From NCBI GenBank assembly GCA_030613505.1, contig JAUWLW010000069.1, positions 1-10,275 on the forward strand: a stretch of DNA of 10,275 nucleotides. The letters run 5' to 3'. The position numbers were made by a program, and so were the translations under genes. The notes under the pieces were generated by a model. That model had not been told where the DNA came from and did not search any database. It saw only the letters and a list, made by a program, of their open reading frames with translations. The stretch is from Candidatus Zixiibacteriota bacterium. Lineage in GTDB: Bacteria; RBG-13-66-14; B26-G2; WVWN01. The stretch's first letter is position 1. Every line of letters starts with the position of its first letter. Shown here in pieces: positions 5,825-10,275 of this stretch.

Positions 5825-5853
5825 ATTATAACGCGCTTAGCCTGGGTAAACAA
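5825..5853 (-). promoter_or_regulatory. Sigma70-like promoter of the HicB-like gene, near-leaderless
   Basis: On the minus strand a -35-like TTGTTT (5853 to 5848), a 17-base spacer and a perfect -10 TATAAT (5830 to 5825) precede the ATG at 5816. The expected start point is within one or two bases of the ATG, so the mRNA would be essentially leaderless, which fits the absence of a Shine-Dalgarno. The -35 lies in an AACAATAT block that recurs at 5997-6004. Confidence 0.6.
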
Positions 5854-5883
5854 TATAAAAAGGCCGCACCTGGAGGTCCAGCC
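5849..5883. repeat. AACAATAT block plus decayed palindrome, copy R3
   Basis: AACAATATAAAA (5849-5860) followed by GGCCGCACCTGGAGGT parallels AACAATATGAAAA (5997-6009) and GGCCGCACCTGAAGGT (6018-6033). The palindromic arms at 5862-5871 and 5874-5883 pair imperfectly. Compared with the second unit, about 30 bases are missing after the palindrome and 8 before it. This marks the left end of a local duplication. Confidence 0.65.
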
Positions 5884-5953
5884 GGGCGTCGGGCGTACAA
5901 CGGTGCGCCGCTACTTCGCGGCCAGCGCGACCTCGAGGCGCTGGCGTGCCTGG
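5881..5953. repeat. Duplicate copy (1) of the activase 3' tail
   Basis: This segment matches 6071-6143 at 71 of 73 bases at a constant offset of 190 bases; the differences are at 5920 and 5947. On the minus strand it encodes QARQRLEVALAAK followed by TAG, exactly as the true gene end does, plus the 3' flank. It carries no start codon or upstream coding sequence of the activase. It joins directly to the palindrome at 5958-5984, with the same TTTCGTAGGGG junction as the copy at 3232-3301. Confidence 0.92.
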
Positions 5954-5957
5954 TTTC

Positions 5958-5984
5958 GTAGGGGACGACCTTTAGGTCGGCCCG
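5958..5984 (+). repeat. Palindromic intergenic repeat, copy R4
   Basis: GTAGGGGACGACCTTTAGG... differs from R1 at one base. The ten-base arms (5962-5971 and 5974-5983) pair with one mismatch. Together with the tail copy to its left, bases 5921-5984 align with 3241-3301 at 58 of 61 positions with one three-base gap. Confidence 0.85.
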
Positions 5985-5996
5985 CCATATTCGTTT

Positions 5997-6043
5997 AACA
6001 ATATGAAAACCGATGGTGGCCGCACCTGAAGGTACGGCCCTAC
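5997..6043 (-). repeat. AACAATAT block plus palindrome, copy R5 (reverse orientation)
   Basis: Read on the minus strand, GTAGGGCCGTACCTTCAGG at 6043-6025 is the same repeat family in the opposite orientation. The arms at 6018-6027 and 6030-6039 pair over ten positions with one G-U type mismatch. It lies 58 bases after the activase stop. As RNA from the activase transcript it would be a stable hairpin, followed some 15 bases later by TTTTCATATT, so weak termination is possible but not convincing. Confidence 0.7.
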
Positions 6044-6070
6044 GATAAAACCCTCAATCGCCACACGGCC

Positions 6071-6143
6071 GCCGGGCGTCGGGCGTACAACGGTGCGCCG
6101 CTACTTCGCCGCCAGCGCGACCTCGAGGCGCTGGCGGGCCTGG
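6071..6143. repeat. Parental or resident copy (2) of the tail repeat, overlapping the activase 3' end
   Basis: This is the member of the three-copy repeat that lies in a real gene: the last 13 activase codons, its TAG stop and 30 bases of 3' flank. The core folds as a ten-pair hairpin (6109-6118 with 6128-6137), so the end of the coding region is itself palindromic. Confidence 0.9.
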
Positions 6144-9100
6144 TGGATGAAGGCCTCGACGCGGGTGCGGGTGGTGGCGGACTCCAGGCCGTCGTACGAC
6201 ATGTTCAATATGGGGATGTTGTCGTAGTCGCCCTGCACGCGCTTGAGTAGCGCCGAGACGATGACGCCCGGCATGCACGTGAACGGCATCAGGTTGGCGA
6301 CGCCGTGCAGGCCGTGCTCGGCGTACTCCGCGGCCTTCCCCACCGACAGGATAGCCTCCCCCTCGAACGTGTCGTGCACGTACCGCGAGCCCATCTTGAT
6401 GGTCTCGTCGACCTCGGGCTCGGGCCAGTTGCGCGCCAGGCCGTCGAAGAGCGACGTTATCTTGGCGTAGTCGGCCTTCTGGATTTTTTGCGTGACGTAG
6501 CTCAGCGCGAGGCGCGAGTAGTCGCCGCGGATCTTGCAGTCGCGGATGCGCGTCCAGTTGGTATACCAGAACCACTCGGAGATGGTCGGCATGTAGACCT
6601 CGCCGCCCAGCGCCTCCACCTGCTCGATGAAATGGTTATTGGAGAAGCGGTTGGAGCGGACGTAGATCTCGCCGACGATGCCGATGCGGGGCTTAGGCTC
6701 GTCGGTCGTGGCGACGCTCGGCCACGCCTCGACCGCCTCCCGGCATATCGCCAGGATGGCATCCAGCGTACCCTCCGTCAATATGCTATCCTCGACGCGT
6801 TTGACGTATTCCCAGTAGAGCTCGTGCGCGGCGCCGGCCTCGAGCTCGTAGGGCCGCGTCTGGAAGAGCAACTTCTCCAGCATGTCGATGGCGACGATGC
6901 CCTGCCACGCCCGCCGCGTGAACTCGTTGCCGACGATGCCGAGGTCGTTGTACAGCGTCTTGCCCTGGTTGGGGCTGAAGACCGGCACGTCGCCCATGCC
7001 CAGCTCGGCCAGGACGATGCGGTGGAGCATGTTGTACTGGCCGAAGCGGCAGGGCCCGGACCCCGCGGGCATGAAGAATATGGCGCGCTCCGGGTCGAAG
7101 TCGTCCCGCTTGGCGTACTTCACCATGTCGCCGGTGGTAACGATGCAGGGATAGCACTCCTTGCCGGTGGTGAACTTGCGGCCCCAGACGAGAGTCTCGT
7201 CGTCAGGCTCGTCCATCATCACCGCCGGCACGCCCACCGCCTCGAACGCCGCGCGGATGGCGTAGGCGTGGTCGCACATGTACGGTATGTAGACCTTGCG
7301 CTTGTGGTCCTCCGCCGCCAGCGAGAGGCGCTTGATCTCGACCGTGGCCGGTACCTTGTCGCGGAAGTTCTTGATGCTGTCCAGGAACGCCTCCGCCCGG
7401 GTGATGGCGCCGGCGTCGGCGGAGTGCTCGTCAATCTCGAGCTGCAGGAACGGCTTACCGCCCATCTTGACGCGGAAGAACTTCAACAGGAACGAGTCCG
7501 GGCCGCAGCCGAAGTTGGTGATGTAGACGCCGTGGAGGCGCGGGTCCTTGCGCACGATCTCGACCGCGGACAGGATCTTCTGGCCGTACTTCCAGTACAT
7601 GTTGTCCCACTCGTGGGAGAGCTCTACCTCCTCCACCGGCAGGAAGTCCATCGGGATGGCGAGCGTACCTAAATCGCGGAACTTCTTGGGTATATCGAGG
7701 TTGATGCCGCGGTCGCAGGTGTTGTACGGCCGGCCTATGACGACGACGGCGTTGTCGTCCCGGCCCAGCTCCTCCAGCACCTGGATGCCGCGGGTCTTTA
7801 CGTGGGCGTAGAACTCGTTCTGCGCGCGCTTGGCCGCCTTGAACGCCCGGCGGACGTCGCCCTTCTTCACGCCCAGCGGCTTGAGGGCGTCGTGGAGCGC
7901 GTTCACCAGGGCCGCGTCGCCCCGCTCGAAGAAGAGCTTCGCCACCAGAACCGGCATCTCCTTGGCCTCTAAATCGAGGGCCGACGAGATGACGTACGGC
8001 GCCGTCTGGACGTACGGGCAGGTGAACGACTTGTCGGTGAGCGCGTTCTGCTTCTCGAGCGATATCGCGGACGGCATGAAGACGGCGTCCACGCCCTTCT
8101 TGAGCAGGTCTATGACGTGACCGTGCGCCACCTTCACCGGGAAACAGCACTCCGACGCCACGGCCTCAACGCCGTCGTGGATGATGTTCTTGTTGGTATA
8201 GTCGGAGATGACCACCTCGAAGCCCACCTCGGCCAGGAAGGTCTTGAAGAACGGCAGCATCTCTTGGACGAAGAGGGCGCGCGGCAGGCCGACGCGCGGC
8301 GCGCCCTCGGCCGGTTTCGCCGACGTGTAGTCGCGGCTCAGGAGCTTCTCGCGTTCGGCGAAGAGGTTGGGCAACCCCTCGCCGCGTTTGTGGACCTTCT
8401 TGCGCTCGACGTCGTACTTCTCGCACCGCGAGCCGTAGTACAGCGGCTCTTCGCCCTCCACCGTCACCACTTTTATCTCGCAGTGGTTCGAGCAATCGGC
8501 GCACTCGAACGAGCTCTGTTCGTACTTGCGAGTGGCGAGGTCCCAACTCTTGAAAGAGCTTTCGCTTTCGCCGTCCCACAGCTCGCGCGCGATCATCGCC
8601 ATGCCCCAGGCGCCGGTGACCTCGTGGTGGTCGGGGACGGTGACCGGCTTGCCGGTGACCTGCTCGAAGGCCGCGACGACGGCGTGGTTGAACGCCACGC
8701 CCCCCTGGAAGAAGATATTGTCGCCGACGCGCTTCTCCTGGACCACGCGGTTGAGGTAATTCAATACGATGGAGTAGCCCAGGCCGGCGCACAGGTCCTC
8801 GCGCGGCGCGCCCTTCTGCTGGTGGCTTATGATGTCGGTCTCCATGAAGACGGTGCAGCGCTCGCCCAGCCGGCAAGGCGCCTCCGACCCCAGCGCCAGC
8901 TCGGCGAACTCCCGCTTGATGTTGACGTCCAGGCGCTCGCTCTGCTCCTCGATGAAGGAGCCGGTCCCGGCGGCGCAAACCTTGTTCATCTCGAAGTCGA
9001 CGATGGCGCCGTTGTCGAGCGCGATGTATTTCGAGTCCTGGCCGCCTATCTCGAAGACGGTGTCGACGCCCGGGTCGATGTAGGCCGCGGCGGTGGCCTG

Positions 9101-10275
9101 CGCCGTAATCTCGTTCTTGACGACGTCCGCGCCGATGAAGTCGCCGGTGAGGTAGCGGCCGGAGCCGGTGGTCCCGACGCCCCGCACGACTACCTTGTCG
9201 GCGACCTCCGCGCCCACCTCGGCCAGGCCGCGCTTGATGGCCTCTATGGGCCGCCCCGCCGTCATCAGGTAGCACTTGGATATGATGTTGAAACTCTCGT
9301 CCATCGCGACGACGTTGGTGGAGAGCGAGCCCACGTCGACGCCCAAGAAGCAGTCTATCTTCTCGCCGTCTTTCGGGAGCGTGGCGTCGGCCTTGGGCTC
9401 GAGGTGGACGTCGCGCAGGACGAGGCGCTCCTGGCCCTGCTCCTCCTCGTGCGCCGCGGCGAGGTAGTCGTAGAAAGCTTTCGTGCCGGCGAAGGAGGTC
9501 AGCTCGTCGCGCTCCGCCGCGGCCAGGACCGCGCCGATGGCGCCCATGGAGGCGAAGTATTCGGGGATGACGAGCTCGCCGGCGTCCAGGCCCAGGACCT
9601 CGGTGAAGGCGCGGACCATGCCCTTGTTGGCCGCGACGCCGCCCATAAAGCAGTAGTCGAGGCGGAAGTCCTTGCCCTTGGCGATGGTGGCCTTGAAGTT
9701 GCGCGCCATCGCGAAGCACAGGCCGGCGACGATGTCGTAGTCCGGCGCGCCCTCCTGCTGGAGGTGGATCATGTCGGACTTGGCGAAGACGGAGCAGCGG
9801 CCCGCGATGCGCGGCGGGTGCTCGGAGCGGAGCGCCAGGTCGCCGAACTCCTCTACCGTCAGGTCGAGGCGGCTGGCCTGCTGGTCGAGGAAGGAGCCGG
9901 TCCCGGCGGCGCAGATGGTGTTCATCGCGAAGTCGCGGATGACGGTGCGGCCGGTCTTCTCGTCCTCGCCCAGGATAATCAATTTGGAGTCCTGGCCGCC
10001 GATCTCGACGACGGTGTGGACGTTCGGGTAGAGGCGGCCCACCGCGGCGGTCTGTGCGACGATCTCGTTGGCGAAGGGCGCGCCCGAAATGTCGGACGCC
10101 AGCTGGCCGCCCGAGCCGGGGACGGTCAGCGACTGGATTGGGCCGGCCGGGGGACGGCCGAGGACGTCGGCGACGCCGGCGGCGAGCGCCTTTACGGGCT
10201 GGCCTTTGTGGCGGAGGTAATGGTCCTCGACGACGTTGTACTCGACGTCGAGCAGGACCAGGTTCACGCTGATGG
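6101..10275 (-). CDS. Giant fused acyl-CoA dehydratase activase/reductase-like protein (BadF/BadG/BcrA/BcrD type), partial
   Basis: A [4Fe-4S] ATPase that in relatives injects low-potential electrons into 2-hydroxyacyl-CoA dehydratase or related double-cubane enzymes, using ATP hydrolysis. Residues are numbered from base 10267. There are two ASKHA ATPase domains: about 1-285 (IGGQDSK; ICAAGTGSF with C119; GRCSVF with C158) and about 303-565 (GVDVGSLSTN; GGQDSKY; VCAAGTGSF with C431; GERCTVF with C471). C119/C158 and C431/C471 match the cluster ligands of activases. A zinc- or Fe-S-type motif follows (C589, C592, C596, C615). Next comes a DUF2229-like domain from about 655 (GLPRALF, C707-C708). 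The last region, from about 840, resembles dehydratase D-component-like proteins, with conserved C851, C921, C998, C1038, C1041, C1073 and C1331. The usual start with the first DxG(S) loop is missing: the frame runs off the right edge, and a GTG at 10267 falls inside the first beta-strand (SVNLVLLD). No separate dehydratase subunits are visible here, so the substrate is unknown. Confidence 0.92.
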   Translation of the reverse strand, partial: ISVNLVLLDVEYNVVEDHYLRHKGQPVKALAAGVADVLGRPPAGPIQSLTVPGSGGQLASDISGAPFANEIVAQTAAVGRLYPNVHTVVEIGGQDSKLIILGEDEKTGRTVIRDFAMNTICAAGTGSFLDQQASRLDLTVEEFGDLALRSEHPPRIAGRCSVFAKSDMIHLQQEGAPDYDIVAGLCFAMARNFKATIAKGKDFRLDYCFMGGVAANKGMVRAFTEVLGLDAGELVIPEYFASMGAIGAVLAAAERDELTSFAGTKAFYDYLAAAHEEEQGQERLVLRDVHLEPKADATLPKDGEKIDCFLGVDVGSLSTNVVAMDESFNIISKCYLMTAGRPIEAIKRGLAEVGAEVADKVVVRGVGTTGSGRYLTGDFIGADVVKNEITAQATAAAYIDPGVDTVFEIGGQDSKYIALDNGAIVDFEMNKVCAAGTGSFIEEQSERLDVNIKREFAELALGSEAPCRLGERCTVFMETDIISHQQKGAPREDLCAGLGYSIVLNYLNRVVQEKRVGDNIFFQGGVAFNHAVVAAFEQVTGKPVTVPDHHEVTGAWGMAMIARELWDGESESSFKSWDLATRKYEQSSFECADCSNHCEIKVVTVEGEEPLYYGSRCEKYDVERKKVHKRGEGLPNLFAEREKLLSRDYTSAKPAEGAPRVGLPRALFVQEMLPFFKTFLAEVGFEVVISDYTNKNIIHDGVEAVASECCFPVKVAHGHVIDLLKKGVDAVFMPSAISLEKQNALTDKSFTCPYVQTAPYVISSALDLEAKEMPVLVAKLFFERGDAALVNALHDALKPLGVKKGDVRRAFKAAKRAQNEFYAHVKTRGIQVLEELGRDDNAVVVIGRPYNTCDRGINLDIPKKFRDLGTLAIPMDFLPVEEVELSHEWDNMYWKYGQKILSAVEIVRKDPRLHGVYITNFGCGPDSFLLKFFRVKMGGKPFLQLEIDEHSADAGAITRAEAFLDSIKNFRDKVPATVEIKRLSLAAEDHKRKVYIPYMCDHAYAIRAAFEAVGVPAVMMDEPDDETLVWGRKFTTGKECYPCIVTTGDMVKYAKRDDFDPERAIFFMPAGSGPCRFGQYNMLHRIVLAELGMGDVPVFSPNQGKTLYNDLGIVGNEFTRRAWQGIVAIDMLEKLLFQTRPYELEAGAAHELYWEYVKRVEDSILTEGTLDAILAICREAVEAWPSVATTDEPKPRIGIVGEIYVRSNRFSNNHFIEQVEALGGEVYMPTISEWFWYTNWTRIRDCKIRGDYSRLALSYVTQKIQKADYAKITSLFDGLARNWPEPEVDETIKMGSRYVHDTFEGEAILSVGKAAEYAEHGLHGVANLMPFTCMPGVIVSALLKRVQGDYDNIPILNMSYDGLESATTRTRVEAFIHQARQRLEVALAAK

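Noticed and set aside
3232-6143. The repeats as a CRISPR array
   Set aside because: Copies are few, irregularly spaced, in both orientations and fused to gene-tail sequence; there are no uniform spacers and no cas genes.
6305-7672. 455-codon open frame on the plus strand opposite the activase gene
   Set aside because: It has the composition expected of the antisense of GC-rich coding DNA (rich in Leu, Arg, Val, Ala), no ribosome site and no recognisable domain, while the minus strand is clearly coding.
8166-9719. 517-codon open frame on the minus strand in another frame of the activase gene
   Set aside because: Extreme Arg/Gly/Pro content and no domain; it is a frame shadow of the true gene.
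10265-10267. GTG as the true start of the activase gene
   Set aside because: The frame continues upstream to the window edge, and the residues before it (I-S-V) continue the first ATPase strand. A real start with the DxGS loop must lie beyond the window.

Overview
This window looks like chromosomal DNA from a GC-rich, probably anaerobic, Gram-negative-type bacterium. The anaerobic reading comes from a very large [4Fe-4S] 2-hydroxyacyl-CoA dehydratase activase-type protein. The Gram-negative reading comes from a signal-peptide protein ending in phenylalanine like an outer-membrane beta-barrel, next to a putative lipoprotein. The gene mix and the abundant palindromic intergenic repeats would fit an uncultivated candidate phylum, but I cannot place it further from sequence alone.

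Layout, left to right. 1-1270: a self-contained plus-strand transcription unit, with a sigma70-like promoter, a class V aminotransferase (alanine/serine-glyoxylate type) and an intrinsic terminator. 1298-3134: two minus-strand envelope genes of visibly lower GC, a probable beta-barrel protein and a putative lipoprotein with beta-propeller-like repeats. 3135-3354: a gene-free stretch holding a composite palindromic repeat. 3355-5520: three minus-strand genes, fetA and fetB (an ABC exporter of the iron-efflux family, overlapping by one base) followed by a small two-helix membrane protein. 5541-5816: an orphan HicB-like gene with its own near-leaderless promoter and a hairpin terminator. 5817-6100: a second repeat-rich gene-free stretch. 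6101-10275: the 3' 4.2 kb of a giant fused BadF/BcrA-type activase and reductase whose start lies beyond the right edge. No stretch over 300 bases lacks a gene. I see no tRNA, rRNA, CRISPR array, transposase or phage gene.

How the genes relate. FetAB would export iron from the cytoplasm and so could bear on the Fe-S load of the activase, but this is only inference from proximity. The aminotransferase and the envelope pair show no clear functional link to the rest.

The most unusual thing is not a gene. The last 13 codons plus stop and 3' flank of the giant activase gene are duplicated at 5881-5953 (71 of 73 bases identical). A shorter copy sits 2.8 kb away at 3232-3270. In both non-genic copies the tail is joined, at the same point, to the same palindromic repeat. 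This suggests a dispersed composite element built from a gene's 3' end plus a palindrome, or conversely an element that supplied the gene's present C-terminus. At least five related palindromes lie in the window, and one supplies the stop codon of the HicB-like gene.
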